Shown here: positions 51,840-61,411 of the stretch, piece by piece
How the letters are laid out: every line of letters begins with the position of its first letter
Position numbering within the stretch: the stretch's first letter is position 1
Assembly: GCF_007362475.1 (NCBI RefSeq)
Contig: NZ_CP041687.1
Coordinates: forward strand, 2,728,001 to 2,792,000
Direction of reading: 5' to 3'
Source of the DNA: Chryseobacterium sp. SNU WT5
GTDB lineage: Bacteria > Bacteroidota > Bacteroidia > Flavobacteriales > Weeksellaceae
Length of the DNA: 64,000 bases
Position numbers and translations under genes: made by a program
Notes under the pieces: model-generated
Database searches by the model: none
Told to the model about the DNA's origin: nothing
The model's input: the letters and a program-made list of their open reading frames with translations, nothing else

Positions 51840-52544
51840 ATGAAAAACAAAGTCGCTTATATTACTGGTGGAACCAAAGGTATTGGACTTGGAATCGCAA
51901 AAGCATTGCAAGCTCAAGGTATTATTGTTGCTATTTCCGGTAGAAATAAAGAAGATGCTGAGCAAATTGCCCAGGAACTTTCGACCAATGAAAATAAAAT
52001 TTTCGGTGTTGGATCAAATGTTAGGAATTTTGAAGATGAAAAAAGTGCAGTCTCCGAAATCGTGCATAAATTTGGAAAAATAGATTACGTGATTGCGAAT
52101 GCGGGAATGGGTGTTTTTAAACCTGTTGATGAATTGTCTGTTGAAGAATGGTCCTCAATGATCGACACCAATCTTACAGGGATTTTCCACACTTTAAAAG
52201 CATCAGTTGAAGAATTGAAAAAATCGGAAGGGTATTTTATTACTATTTCTAGCTTGGCGGGAACCAATTTCTTTGAAAATGGGTCGGGCTACAATGCCTC
52301 GAAATTTGGTGCAGTTGGTTTCACACAAGCAGCAATGCTAGATTTACGAAAGTACAATATTAAAGTTTCGACAATTATGCCGGGTTCTGTGGCTACTCAT
52401 TTTAATAATCATGTACCATCTGAAAAAGACGCCTGGAAAATTCAACCTGAGGATATTGGACAGTTAGTGGTAGATTTATTGAAAATGAATCCAAGAACCT
52501 TACCGAGCAAAATCGAGATCAGACCTTCAAAACCTGGCGCCTAA
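51840..52544 (+). CDS. Short-chain dehydrogenase/reductase
   Basis: The 234-residue SDR has the cofactor motif TGGTKGIGLGIA at residues 9-20, NAG (about residue 86), Ser in ISSLAG and the catalytic YNASK (about residues 148-152). It uses NAD(P)H on a keto or hydroxy substrate that cannot be told. It starts 24 bp after the M20 terminator and stands before the etf genes, which have a separate upstream gap. Confidence 0.9.
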   Translation: MKNKVAYITGGTKGIGLGIAKALQAQGIIVAISGRNKEDAEQIAQELSTNENKIFGVGSNVRNFEDEKSAVSEIVHKFGKIDYVIANAGMGVFKPVDELSVEEWSSMIDTNLTGIFHTLKASVEELKKSEGYFITISSLAGTNFFENGSGYNASKFGAVGFTQAAMLDLRKYNIKVSTIMPGSVATHFNNHVPSEKDAWKIQPEDIGQLVVDLLKMNPRTLPSKIEIRPSKPGA

Positions 52545-52637
52545 ATTATGTATAAAATATAAAAACCTTAAATATACTATGCATGCATAATATATTTTTA
52601 TTTATCTTAGCAAAAATTAAACAATAAATATTAGCAC

Positions 52638-53381
52638 ATGAAAATATTAGTTTGTATCAGTAGTGTTCCGGATACTACGTCCAAAATTAATTTTACAGCA
52701 GACAAATCTGCTTTTGACAAAAACGGCATTCAGTGGGTCATTAACCCTTGGGATGAGTTTGCTTTAAGCAAAGCGGTTAAATTACAAGCCGATGGAACTA
52801 CTGTAACAGTAATCAATGTTGGAGATGCGACAACGGAACCTGTGATCAGAAAAGCTTTGGCAATAGGTGCCAACGATGCCATCAGAATAAATACTGAACC
52901 AAAAGACAGTTTTTCAGTAGCCAAAGAAATTGCAAATGTTGCCCAAAGTGGAGCGTATGATTTAGTTCTTTGTGGAAGAGAATCTATCGATTACAATGGT
53001 GGAGCAGTACCAGGAATGGTAGCTCAATTATTGAATCAACCATTCGTTAATGCTTGTGTTGGTTTGGATGTAAATGGTTCCGAAGCAACAGCGATTAGAG
53101 AAATTGAAGGCGGAAAAGAAACGATTTCTGTAAAATTGCCGGCGGTTATTGCCGGACAAAAAGGATTGGTAGAAGAAAAGGATTTAATTATCCCAAATAT
53201 GCGTGGTATTATGTCTGCTCGGTCAAAGCCTTTAACAGTAAATGAACCAGTAAATACGGAAGTAAAAGTTGATGCTGTTTCTTACGATTCGGTTCCAGCA
53301 AGAGCAGCAGTGAAAATGGTTTCGCCAGACAATCTTGACGAATTAGTGAGATTGCTTCACGAAGAAGCGAAAGTAATTTAA
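52638..53381 (+). CDS. etfB: Electron transfer flavoprotein beta subunit
   Basis: EtfB forms a heterodimer with EtfA that takes electrons from acyl-CoA dehydrogenases (one is encoded at 7.9-9.1 kb) to the quinone pool. The 247 residues contain MKILVCISSVPDTTSKINF, NPWDEFALSKAV, and LCGRESIDYNGGAVPGMVAQLL, standard for EtfB. A near -7 box (TATCTTAG, 52613-52620) is one base off the consensus. etfA follows after 24 bp. Confidence 0.96.
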   Translation: MKILVCISSVPDTTSKINFTADKSAFDKNGIQWVINPWDEFALSKAVKLQADGTTVTVINVGDATTEPVIRKALAIGANDAIRINTEPKDSFSVAKEIANVAQSGAYDLVLCGRESIDYNGGAVPGMVAQLLNQPFVNACVGLDVNGSEATAIREIEGGKETISVKLPAVIAGQKGLVEEKDLIIPNMRGIMSARSKPLTVNEPVNTEVKVDAVSYDSVPARAAVKMVSPDNLDELVRLLHEEAKVI

Positions 53382-53405
53382 TTCTAACCTTAAAGACAAT
53401 CTATT

Positions 53406-54353
53406 ATGGCAATATTCGTATATGCAGAAAATATAAATGGTATTTATAAAAAAGCTGCGTTTGAGGCAGTTTCTTATGCTAAAGCAATCGCGGAAAAGAA
53501 TGGTGAAACGGTAACTGCAGTTTCTGTTAATCCAACAGATTCTTCAGATTTATTATATAAGTACGGTGCAGATAAAGTAATTAATATTAAAGATGACGGT
53601 TTGAAAAATTTCAGTGCTAAAGCTTATGCTCAGGCAATGAATGAAGTTTCAGACGGAAATATTATCGTTTTCCCACACACTACAGATGCTTCATCCGTAG
53701 CTCCGATGTTGGCGATTATGAAGAATTTTTCTTTAATAACTAATGTTTTGGAAATTCCAGAAAGTTTTGCTCCGTTTCAAGTAAAAAGACGTGCATTTTC
53801 CGGTAAAGGAATGATGCATGCCAAAGCAGAAGCAGCTGGAGTGATCGTTACAGTTTCTCAAAATGCTTATGGTGTTAAAGAAAATGTGGCTTCAGGTTCT
53901 GAAGAAGTTAAAGATTTAGCCGTTGCTAATGAAGATACGAAAGTTATTTCTCATGAACAAAGTTCAGGACGATTAGACCTTAAAGAAGCGGAAATTGTAG
54001 TTTCTGCAGGTCGTGGAATGAAAGGTCCTGAAAACTGGGGAATGATCGAAGATTTGGCAAACACCTTAGGTGCAGCGACAGCTTGTTCAAAACCAGTTTC
54101 AGATATTGGTTGGAGACCTCATTCCGAACACGTTGGACAAACTGGAAAAGCAATTTCACCAAATCTGTATGTTGCAGTTGGGATCTCAGGTGCAATTCAG
54201 CATTTAGCTGGAGTTAATTCTTCAAAAACAATTGTTGTGATTAATAACGATCCAGAAGCTCCTTTCTTTAAATCGGCAGATTATGGAGTAGTTGGTGATG
54301 CACTTAAAATTATTCCTGAATTGACAGAGAAAATAAAAGCTTTAAAAGGATAA
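53406..54353 (+). CDS. etfA: Electron transfer flavoprotein alpha subunit
   Basis: EtfA carries the FAD. The 315 residues include the N-terminal nucleotide-fold part, and the C-terminal FAD-binding signature VSAGRGMKGPENWGMIEDLA...GATAACSKPVSDIGWRPHSEHVGQTGK, with YVAVGISGAIQHLAGVNSSKTIVVINND. It is co-transcribed with etfB and ends at a terminator 20 bp on. Confidence 0.96.
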   Translation: MAIFVYAENINGIYKKAAFEAVSYAKAIAEKNGETVTAVSVNPTDSSDLLYKYGADKVINIKDDGLKNFSAKAYAQAMNEVSDGNIIVFPHTTDASSVAPMLAIMKNFSLITNVLEIPESFAPFQVKRRAFSGKGMMHAKAEAAGVIVTVSQNAYGVKENVASGSEEVKDLAVANEDTKVISHEQSSGRLDLKEAEIVVSAGRGMKGPENWGMIEDLANTLGAATACSKPVSDIGWRPHSEHVGQTGKAISPNLYVAVGISGAIQHLAGVNSSKTIVVINNDPEAPFFKSADYGVVGDALKIIPELTEKIKALKG

Positions 54354-54372
54354 CCTCTTTTTATAATTTAGT

Positions 54373-54402
54373 ATAAAGTCCGAAAGAAATTTCGGACTTT
54401 AT
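54373..54402 (+). terminator. etfBA terminator
   Basis: A perfect 13-bp stem (ATAAAGTCCGAAA) with a GAAA loop. The T-run is short. Confidence 0.78.
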
Positions 54403-54458
54403 TTGTTATATTTCTCGAGAAATATAAAGGTTAAAACCTAACTTATTAAAAATTCATT

Positions 54459-54466
54459 TATATTTG
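54459..54466 (+). promoter_or_regulatory. -7 box predicting a leaderless bifunctional-nuclease mRNA
   Basis: TATATTTG ends 4 bp upstream of the ATG. Confidence 0.5.
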
Positions 54467-54470
54467 TGTT

Positions 54471-55067
54471 ATGGATTATAAAAGATTAACCATTCGCGGA
54501 ATTTCATACAGCCAAACCCAGTCGGGGGCTTATGCTTTGCTTTTGGAACATGAAGAAACCAATATTAAATTACCTATTGTTATTGGCAATTTTGAAGCCC
54601 AATCCATTTCATTAGGATTAGAAAAAGATATTCATCCACCACGACCGCTGACACACGATTTATTTTCAAAATTTGTTACAGCGGCGCATTTTGAAATCTC
54701 ATCTGTAATTATTTATCAAATCATTGATGGAGTATTTTTCTCCAACATTAATTTTAAAAATAAAGATAGTGGTGAAGAAATGATATTAGATGCTAGAACT
54801 TCAGACGCCGTTGCTATGGCAGTGCGTTTTGAAGCAGCTATTTATACCACGCAGCAGGTTTTAAGTGAGGCGGGGATTTTATTGGAGCTTGATGATCTTT
54901 CTAAACAGGAGGAAACGATAGACCAAATGGCGGGTGAAGGTGATTTGGTGGCGCTTAATTTAGAAGAGCTGCAAAAATTATTGGACGATGCAGTGAAAGA
55001 CGAAGATTTCGATTCGGCGTTGGAGATTCAGGAAGAACTGAAACGCAGAAAGAAAAAAATTGATTAA
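54471..55067 (+). CDS. Bifunctional nuclease family protein with UVR motif
   Basis: The 198-residue protein has a BFN (DUF151) domain (about residues 1-135: RGISYSQTQSGAYALLLEHEE, LPIVIGNFEAQSI, DARTSDAVAMAVRFEAAIY) and a UvrB/UvrC-type motif at the C-terminus (DEDFDSALEIQEELKRRKKK). The family was named for RNase and DNase activity in plants; the bacterial role is unproven. The nucleoside permease gene begins 16 bp after its stop. Confidence 0.9.
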   Translation: MDYKRLTIRGISYSQTQSGAYALLLEHEETNIKLPIVIGNFEAQSISLGLEKDIHPPRPLTHDLFSKFVTAAHFEISSVIIYQIIDGVFFSNINFKNKDSGEEMILDARTSDAVAMAVRFEAAIYTTQQVLSEAGILLELDDLSKQEETIDQMAGEGDLVALNLEELQKLLDDAVKDEDFDSALEIQEELKRRKKKID

Positions 55068-55083
55068 ATTTTTATTTAAAATT

Positions 55084-56415
55084 ATGAATTTAAAATTACG
55101 ACTTACCATATTGTCTTTTCTTCAGTTTTTCGTTTGGGGAGCTTGGTTAACTACACTGGGAACGTATGGATTTTCCTATAAACAGTGGAGTGGTGCTGAA
55201 TTCGGGGCTGTATTTTCAACTTTAGGCATTGCATCTATTTTTATGCCTGCTTTAATGGGGATAATCGCTGATAAATGGATAAATGCTGAAAAACTTTATG
55301 GAATTTTACATATTCTGTATGGAATAACTCTTTTTTTATTAGCAAAAACTGATGATCCTATTACATTTTTTTGGATCTTATTGGTAGGGATGTGTTTTTT
55401 TATGCCAACACTGTCATTATCTAATTCGATTTCTTACAAATTATTAAAAGATAGTCATTATGATGTTGTCAAAGTTTTTCCACCAATAAGAGTTTGGGGT
55501 ACAATAGGGTTTATTGTTGCGATGTGGACCACAAATTTTTTAAGTGATGCTAAATCGTTCTCTAATTTAGGTATAGACATAGGAACGCAAATCGCCGATT
55601 TTCTTGGAAATTCAATCAATGCAAATCAATTTTATTTCGCTGGAATTTTCGCTGTTTTTCTTGGGATATTTGCTTTTTTTCTTCCAAAATGTCCGCCACC
55701 AAGGTTAATTAAAGAAGGTGCTTCATTTGCCGAAAAGTTAGGCTTAGATGCTTTTAAACTTTTTGCCGATAGAAAAATGGCTTTATTTTTCTTTTTCTCT
55801 ATGTTTTTAGGAGCAGCATTACAGTTGACTAATATGTATGGCGATACTTACCTAAAAGATTTTGGAAATATTGCTGCATTTAAAGATTCGGCAGTTGTGC
55901 ATTACTCGACAATGATTATTTCAATTTCGCAAATTTCAGAGACTTTATTCATTTTAGCAATCCCGTTTTTCCTTTATAAATTTGGAATAAAGAAAGTTAT
56001 GCTAATTAGTATGATTGCGTGGGTTTTACGTTTTGGATTTTTCTCGTTTGGCTCACCAGAAGGTTTTGGTTTAATTCTTATAATATTATCTAATATTATC
56101 TACGGAATGGCATTTGATTTTTTCAATATTTCAGGGTCTTTATTTATTGAAACTACCACAGACAGTAAAATCCGTTCATCAGCTCAAGGTTTATTTATGA
56201 TGATGACGAACGGATTTGGAGCAATTTTAGGAAGTTATGTTAGTGGATGGTTAATTTCATCTTTCTTTACAGAACAATCTGGGAATAAGATGTGGCATGA
56301 AATCTGGTTTGTTTTTGCAGTATATGCTTTGATTATTGCACTTTTATTTGCCGTCATGTTTAAACACAAACACCATCCCGAAGATGTTACCGAAGGCGCA
56401 GTCCTTAACCACTAA
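55084..56415 (+). CDS. Nucleoside:H+ symporter (NupG-type MFS)
   Basis: The 443 residues from ATG 55084 (MNLKLRLTILSFLQFFVWGAWLTTLG) match the Nuc_H_symport family with 12 helices. An upstream in-frame start at 55060 would overlap the preceding gene by 8 bp and adds only a short basic stretch, so it is rejected. It should bring nucleosides into the cell, complementing udk. A terminator follows. Confidence 0.9.
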   Translation: MNLKLRLTILSFLQFFVWGAWLTTLGTYGFSYKQWSGAEFGAVFSTLGIASIFMPALMGIIADKWINAEKLYGILHILYGITLFLLAKTDDPITFFWILLVGMCFFMPTLSLSNSISYKLLKDSHYDVVKVFPPIRVWGTIGFIVAMWTTNFLSDAKSFSNLGIDIGTQIADFLGNSINANQFYFAGIFAVFLGIFAFFLPKCPPPRLIKEGASFAEKLGLDAFKLFADRKMALFFFFSMFLGAALQLTNMYGDTYLKDFGNIAAFKDSAVVHYSTMIISISQISETLFILAIPFFLYKFGIKKVMLISMIAWVLRFGFFSFGSPEGFGLILIILSNIIYGMAFDFFNISGSLFIETTTDSKIRSSAQGLFMMMTNGFGAILGSYVSGWLISSFFTEQSGNKMWHEIWFVFAVYALIIALLFAVMFKHKHHPEDVTEGAVLNH

Positions 56416-56435
56416 AAAATAAATTATAACAGGTC

Positions 56436-56469
56436 AAAAACACGCTTTTTCGAAAGTGTGTTTTTTTTT
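56436..56469 (+). terminator. Terminator of the nucleoside permease gene
   Basis: A 13-bp stem (AAAAACACGCTTT, one G.U pair) with a TTCG loop runs into T9. Confidence 0.85.
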
Positions 56470-56506
56470 GTAATTTGGCGTACTTTAAAATAATAAAATA
56501 AATATA

Positions 56507-57685
56507 ATGAAAGAAGTATTCATCGTATCTGCAGTAAGAACTCCAATGGGAAGTTTTTTAGGAAGTTTATCATCGGTTCCAGCAACCAAATTAGGATCAA
56601 CTGCCATCAAAGGTGCTTTAGATAAAATAAGTCTTGATCCGAAATATGTTCAGGAAGTTTATATGGGAAATGTTTTACAGGCAGGTGAAGGACAGGCGCC
56701 GGCAAGACAGGCTGCAATGGGTGCAGGATTATCTGATCAAACTCCAGCAACTACCATTAACAAAGTTTGTGCTTCAGGAATGAAAGCCGTGATGATGGCT
56801 GCGCAGTCAATCAAAGCTGGTGATCAAGAGGTGATCATAGCAGGTGGAATGGAGAATATGTCTTCTGTACCACATTATTATAATGCCAGAACTGCTACAA
56901 AATTAGGTGATGTTAAAATGCAGGATGGAATGGTCCTCGATGGATTAACAGACGTTTATGGAAAAGTTCACATGGGGGTATGTGCAGAAAAATGTGCAGC
57001 TGAATATAATATTACAAGAGAAGACCAGGATAATTTCGCCGTAGAATCTTATAAGCGCTCTGCAAAAGCATGGAGTGAAGGGAAATTTAAAGATGAAGTT
57101 GTTTCTGTCGAAATCCCACAGAGAAAGGGAGATCCAATTGTGTTTTCAGAAGATGAAGAATATAAATCAGTCAATTTTGACAGAATCGGAACTTTACCAA
57201 CTGTTTTTCAAAGAGAAAACGGAACGGTAACGGCTGCTAATGCTTCAACTTTAAATGATGGGGCTTCTGCTTTGATATTAATGTCTAAGGAAAAAATGGA
57301 CGAATTGGGCTTGAAACCTTTGGCCAAAATCGTAAGTTACGCCGATGCCTCTCATGAGCCAGAATGGTTCACAACTGCTCCTTCCAAAGCCTTACCAATT
57401 GCTTTGAAGAAAGCCAACTTAGAAATTTCAGATATCGATTATTTCGAGTTTAACGAAGCTTTTTCTGTTGTTGGTTTGGTTAACAATAAGATTTTAGGTC
57501 TTGATGCCTCCAAAGTGAACGTGAATGGTGGTGCCGTATCTCTCGGTCACCCACTGGGAAGTTCAGGCTCTAGAATAATTGTTTCTTTGATTAATATTCT
57601 GAAGCAAAATAATGGTAAGTATGGTGCTGCAGCTATTTGCAATGGTGGTGGTGGTGCTTCCGCAATTGTTATTGAAAACTTGTAA
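56507..57685 (+). CDS. Acetyl-CoA C-acyltransferase (thiolase)
   Basis: The 392-residue thiolase has the active-site Cys in TTINKVCASGMKAVMMAAQ (about Cys88), the second-site NEAFSVVGL, and the C-terminal VNGGAVSLGHPLGSSGSR and CNGGGGASAIVIE. It catalyses thiolysis of acetoacetyl-CoA or 3-ketoacyl-CoA, the step after ScoAB and beta-oxidation. No specificity for chain length can be set. Confidence 0.94.
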   Translation: MKEVFIVSAVRTPMGSFLGSLSSVPATKLGSTAIKGALDKISLDPKYVQEVYMGNVLQAGEGQAPARQAAMGAGLSDQTPATTINKVCASGMKAVMMAAQSIKAGDQEVIIAGGMENMSSVPHYYNARTATKLGDVKMQDGMVLDGLTDVYGKVHMGVCAEKCAAEYNITREDQDNFAVESYKRSAKAWSEGKFKDEVVSVEIPQRKGDPIVFSEDEEYKSVNFDRIGTLPTVFQRENGTVTAANASTLNDGASALILMSKEKMDELGLKPLAKIVSYADASHEPEWFTTAPSKALPIALKKANLEISDIDYFEFNEAFSVVGLVNNKILGLDASKVNVNGGAVSLGHPLGSSGSRIIVSLINILKQNNGKYGAAAICNGGGGASAIVIENL

Positions 57686-57707
57686 AATATAAGATTCTGC
57701 TAATCAG

Positions 57708-57756
57708 ACCATTAAGAATTACTGTTGATTTTATCAACAGATTCTTAATGGTTTTG
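57708..57756 (+). terminator. Terminator of the thiolase gene
   Basis: A long hairpin: a 12-bp outer stem (ACCATTAAGAAT) and an 8-bp inner stem (CTGTTGAT) separated by a 2-base bulge, with a TTT loop and a T-rich tail. Confidence 0.8.
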
Positions 57757-57757
57757 T

Positions 57758-57765
57758 TATTTTTG
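57758..57765 (+). promoter_or_regulatory. -7 box for the UMF1-type MFS gene
   Basis: TATTTTTG begins 6 bp after the thiolase terminator stem and lies 19 bp upstream of the ATG. Confidence 0.45.
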
Positions 57766-57784
57766 TTCCATTAATTATTTACAA

Positions 57785-59266
57785 ATGTCGGAAAACGAAC
57801 CATTACAAACTCAAAATATCAAGAATAATCCTAAAATTATGAAAGCCTGGGCTTTGTATGATTGGGCAAATTCTGTTTATTCATTGGTAATTACTTCTAC
57901 CATTTTTCCGATTTATTTTTCGATATTGACTACGGCTTCTGAAAAAACAGAGTTTGTAGAGGCAACCGGGAAATGGATTAAAGTTCCTGTTCGACATATG
58001 ATCACTATTTTTGGTAAAGAGTATCAACCTGATGCTATTTATGGATATTCATTGACCATTTCTTTTTTAATTGTCGTTATTTTATCACCTTTCCTTTCTT
58101 CACTCGCGGATACCATTGGAAATAAAAAATCATTTCTACAATTTTTCTGTTATTTAGGAGCAACGTCCTGTATGGGATTAGCCATGTTTACAGGCATGCA
58201 AAATGTATTTCTTGGATTATTGTTCAGCATTACCGCAAGTGTAGGTTTTTGGGGGAGTTTAGTATTCTATAATTCATTTTTACCCGATATTGCAACTCCT
58301 GATAAGCAGGATGCCCTCTCCGCGAAAGGATATGTATATGGATATCTAGGTTCGGTTGTTTTGGTCATTATCTGCTTGGTTCTTATTCAGGTTTTTGCGA
58401 AAGATGCAGAACAAGCCAAAATGTATACCCGAATTTCTTTCTTACTGACGGGTGCTTGGTGGTTTGGTTTTTCACAATATACCTTTAAACATTTACCGCA
58501 ATTTGGTAATATTAAAGAACAGTTACCGAAAGATCTGGTGTTGCTTAATTATAAAAATATATTTAAGAAACATGAAGAACAAGGAGGTTTTTGGGAAGTT
58601 CTAAAAGACAATGTGCAGTTTTATATTGATATTGCCAAACAAAGTTTTCGTGAGTTATTTAAAGTAGGCCGCGTATTATTTAAAGATCGAAATCTCAAAT
58701 TCTTTCTTTCAAGCTTCTTCTTTTATAGTGTTGGGATGCAGACGATTTTTTTGATGGCAACGTTATTTGGGAAAAGTGAAATAAACCTTGAACAGGATAA
58801 ATTAATTATGACTTTGTTGGTCATTCAGATTGAAGCAATCATAGGCGCAGTTTTATTTTCAAAATTATCACGTAAAATTGGGAATAAAAATGTAATTTCG
58901 ATAGCGATCATATTATGGATTGTCGCTTGTCTTTCTGCCTATTTTCTTAACAAAGAAAATCCGAATGTAGAATATCAGTTCTATATAATTGCTGCTATAA
59001 TAGGCTTGGTAATGGGTGGTCTGCAAGCAATGTCACGCTCTACCTATTCCAAACTTCTTCCAGAAAACAGCATGGATAATACGACGTTTTTTAGCTTTTA
59101 TGATGTTCTTGAAAAGATTGCGATCATCATAGGAACGTTTATTTTCGCAACAATTATAGAACAGTATCATAATATGAGATATTCAGCTTTATCCATGTCA
59201 GTATTTTTCTTTATTGGCCTCCTATTAATCCGTTTCTTAAAAGTGAAACTTGTTAAAGGAAAATAG
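57785..59266 (+). CDS. MFS transporter, UMF1/Atg22-like
   Basis: The 493-residue protein has about 12 helices and the family N-terminus KAWALYDWANSVYSLVITSTIFPIYF, with GLVMGGLQAMSRSTYSKLLPE near residue 405. UMF1-type proteins relate to yeast vacuolar amino-acid effluxer Atg22; the bacterial substrate is unknown. It ends in a hairpin terminator. Confidence 0.88.
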   Translation: MSENEPLQTQNIKNNPKIMKAWALYDWANSVYSLVITSTIFPIYFSILTTASEKTEFVEATGKWIKVPVRHMITIFGKEYQPDAIYGYSLTISFLIVVILSPFLSSLADTIGNKKSFLQFFCYLGATSCMGLAMFTGMQNVFLGLLFSITASVGFWGSLVFYNSFLPDIATPDKQDALSAKGYVYGYLGSVVLVIICLVLIQVFAKDAEQAKMYTRISFLLTGAWWFGFSQYTFKHLPQFGNIKEQLPKDLVLLNYKNIFKKHEEQGGFWEVLKDNVQFYIDIAKQSFRELFKVGRVLFKDRNLKFFLSSFFFYSVGMQTIFLMATLFGKSEINLEQDKLIMTLLVIQIEAIIGAVLFSKLSRKIGNKNVISIAIILWIVACLSAYFLNKENPNVEYQFYIIAAIIGLVMGGLQAMSRSTYSKLLPENSMDNTTFFSFYDVLEKIAIIIGTFIFATIIEQYHNMRYSALSMSVFFFIGLLLIRFLKVKLVKGK

Positions 59267-59291
59267 TTTTTTATGTTGATGAATAATTGGG

Positions 59292-59330
59292 CACCTGGCT
59301 TAAAATTTGTTAAGCTTGAGGTGTTTATTG
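59292..59330 (+). terminator. Terminator of the UMF1-type gene
   Basis: An interrupted hairpin: CACCT with AGGTG, then GCTTAA with TTAAGC, and a loop of about 6 nt, followed by TTTATT. Confidence 0.6.
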
Positions 59331-59341
59331 TAAAAAAGTGT

Positions 59342-59349
59342 TAAATTTG
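59342..59349 (+). promoter_or_regulatory. -7 box for the GHMP kinase gene
   Basis: TAAATTTG lies 30 bp before the ATG. TTG at 59316-59318 is a possible -33 element 23 bp upstream. Confidence 0.45.
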
Positions 59350-59379
59350 CAACGATAATCCTACGGATTAAATTAAACT

Positions 59380-60306
59380 ATGGCAAACCCTTTATTTTAC
59401 GCAAAAATCCTGTTGTTCGGTGAATACGGTATTATTGAAGATTCCCAGGGTCTAACGGTGCCATATAGTTTCTATAAAGGAACTTTGAAATTTTCTGATT
59501 TAGAAAGTGACTTTGAAAAAAAGTCAAATGATTCTTTACTAAAATATTCCGCCTATTTAAAAGATTTGAAACTACCAGAATCATTTGAACTTAATGTCTC
59601 CCGGTTTATAAAAGATATTAAGAAAGGATTATTCTTTGATTCCAATATCCCTCAAGGATATGGAGTAGGAAGTTCAGGTGCTTTAGTAGCGGCTATTTTT
59701 GAAAAGTACGCAATCAAAGGTTACCAACCTGAACATATCTCTAAAGAAGAACTAAAAAATCTTCGTACCATTTTTGGTCAGATGGAAAGTTATTTCCACG
59801 GCAAAAGTTCTGGAATAGATCCATTGATCTGTTACATGAATCTACCAATTCTGATCGAAAATAGAGAAAGTGTAGATAAGGTTTCAATTCCCGAGAGTCA
59901 CGAGGGAAAAGGAGCCATCTTCTTGATTGATTCCGGAATGACTGGTGAAACAGGACCAATGGTTCAGATTTTCTTTGAAAAAATGAAAACAGAAGGTTTC
60001 CGGAAAACCATGAAGGAAGAATTTATTCGTTACAATAACGCGTGTATTGATACTTTCTTGAAAAAAGAAATGAATCCTTTTTTTAAAAATTTAAAAAGTT
60101 TATCGGTCTGGGCATACGAGCACTTCAAACCAATGATTCCAGAGAGTATCTATAATGCTTGGAAAAAAGGTTTAGATTCTAATGCATACTATCTAAAACT
60201 TTGTGGCAGCGGCGGTGGTGGTTATATTTTAGGTTTTACAAAAGACTATAAAAAAGCAGAGAAAATGCTGGAAGGTTTTCACAAGGAAGTGATTTACCGA
60301 TTCTAA
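59380..60306 (+). CDS. GHMP family kinase, probable mevalonate kinase
   Basis: The 308-residue protein has the N-terminal AKILLFGEYGIIEDS and the phosphate-binding motif IPQGYGVGSSGALVAAIF (about residues 90-107), then YFHGKSSGIDPLICYM and the C-terminal KLCGSGGGGYILGFT. This is the GHMP pattern, and the HGKSSGIDP segment favours mevalonate kinase or a diphosphomevalonate relative. It would feed isoprenoid synthesis, in line with the prenyltransferase gene that follows. Confidence 0.82.
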   Translation: MANPLFYAKILLFGEYGIIEDSQGLTVPYSFYKGTLKFSDLESDFEKKSNDSLLKYSAYLKDLKLPESFELNVSRFIKDIKKGLFFDSNIPQGYGVGSSGALVAAIFEKYAIKGYQPEHISKEELKNLRTIFGQMESYFHGKSSGIDPLICYMNLPILIENRESVDKVSIPESHEGKGAIFLIDSGMTGETGPMVQIFFEKMKTEGFRKTMKEEFIRYNNACIDTFLKKEMNPFFKNLKSLSVWAYEHFKPMIPESIYNAWKKGLDSNAYYLKLCGSGGGGYILGFTKDYKKAEKMLEGFHKEVIYRF

Positions 60307-60372
60307 AAACTGTGGAAGTCTAAAATTATCAATTTAAATTTTTTTATTTAGGATTTTGTGACTTTACGATTT

Positions 60373-61269
60373 ATGAAAAATCCATTTATTTATCGATTAT
60401 CTCAATTTATTGCCTTTATAATGGGTGCCCGGGTTCTTGTCACTTTATTACTAACTTTTGCCTTATACGTTTCTACTTTTTTTCTATTTAATCAGGAGGA
60501 AAGTTTAAGAAATTTTGTGTTTGATTTTAAAGTTCATGGTATTATTTTCTGCTCTATTCTAAGTATTTTAGCAGGAGGTATTATCAATCAGTTTTATGAT
60601 CGCGAAAAAGATGAGGTCACAAAACCATTTCGGACCCGAGTTCAAAATTTCTTAAAACAAAAATATTTTCTTTACGCGTACATTTTGCTTAATTCAATTT
60701 CGCTCGGAATTGCTGCTGCAATCTCAATACGGGTTTTCTTTTTCTTTTTGATCTACCAGTTTTTGATGTGGTTTTATAGTCATAAATTGAGCAAGTTATT
60801 GATTATTAATAATCTAACATTTGTGAGTTTATCATTGTATCCATTTTTTGGAATGCTGGTGTATTATAAAACCTTTTCCTTGCAGATATTTTTAATGTCG
60901 ATATTCATCTTTTTAATGCTCTTAATTATTGATGTTTTAAAAGATACCCTGACAAAGAATGCAGATCGAGTTTTTGGTTATTTTACAATTGCCAACATAT
61001 TTAGTTCAAAAACAACCAGTGCTATACTTGTAATTCTATTAATATTAGCGCAATGTTCGTCGGTATTAATTATTTGGAAAATGGGACTGAAAAGTATCAT
61101 GAGTTTCTACTTTGCGGGAAGTATTTTTATTCAGATCATAGCTGTTTTTCTCATTTTGAATAAGACCAAATATTCGAAATTCATCAATTTAAATATGTTG
61201 AGAATTTGGATATTCATTGGAATTATCTCCATGTTGGCCAATGGAATTCATCAGTATTATTTTCTTTAA
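60373..61269 (+). CDS. UbiA family prenyltransferase
   Basis: The 298-residue protein (ATG 60373, MKNPFIYRLSQF; a GTG five codons earlier is an alternative) has about eight or nine helices. The first Asp-rich motif is NQFYDREKDEVTKP (NxxxDxxxD) near residue 82 and the second lies at DVLKDTLTKNADR. It transfers a prenyl group to an aromatic or glycerol-phosphate acceptor; the acceptor is not known. It follows the GHMP kinase by 66 bp. Confidence 0.83.
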   Translation: MKNPFIYRLSQFIAFIMGARVLVTLLLTFALYVSTFFLFNQEESLRNFVFDFKVHGIIFCSILSILAGGIINQFYDREKDEVTKPFRTRVQNFLKQKYFLYAYILLNSISLGIAAAISIRVFFFFLIYQFLMWFYSHKLSKLLIINNLTFVSLSLYPFFGMLVYYKTFSLQIFLMSIFIFLMLLIIDVLKDTLTKNADRVFGYFTIANIFSSKTTSAILVILLILAQCSSVLIIWKMGLKSIMSFYFAGSIFIQIIAVFLILNKTKYSKFINLNMLRIWIFIGIISMLANGIHQYYFL

Positions 61270-61384
61270 AGCAAATCGCAAATTCCATATTATCTGATAT
61301 TTTTACTAAATTGAGATTTTTAATATCTTAAAATATTTGCTTTTACTTCTATCCTTTATGCATTTAAACCTGTAAAAAATAGCT

Positions 61385-61392
61385 TATCTTTG
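61385..61392 (+). promoter_or_regulatory. -7 box for the pseudouridine synthase gene
   Basis: TATCTTTG lies 19 bp upstream of the ATG. Confidence 0.5.
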
Positions 61393-61411
61393 CAGATAAA
61401 TTTTTCAGAAC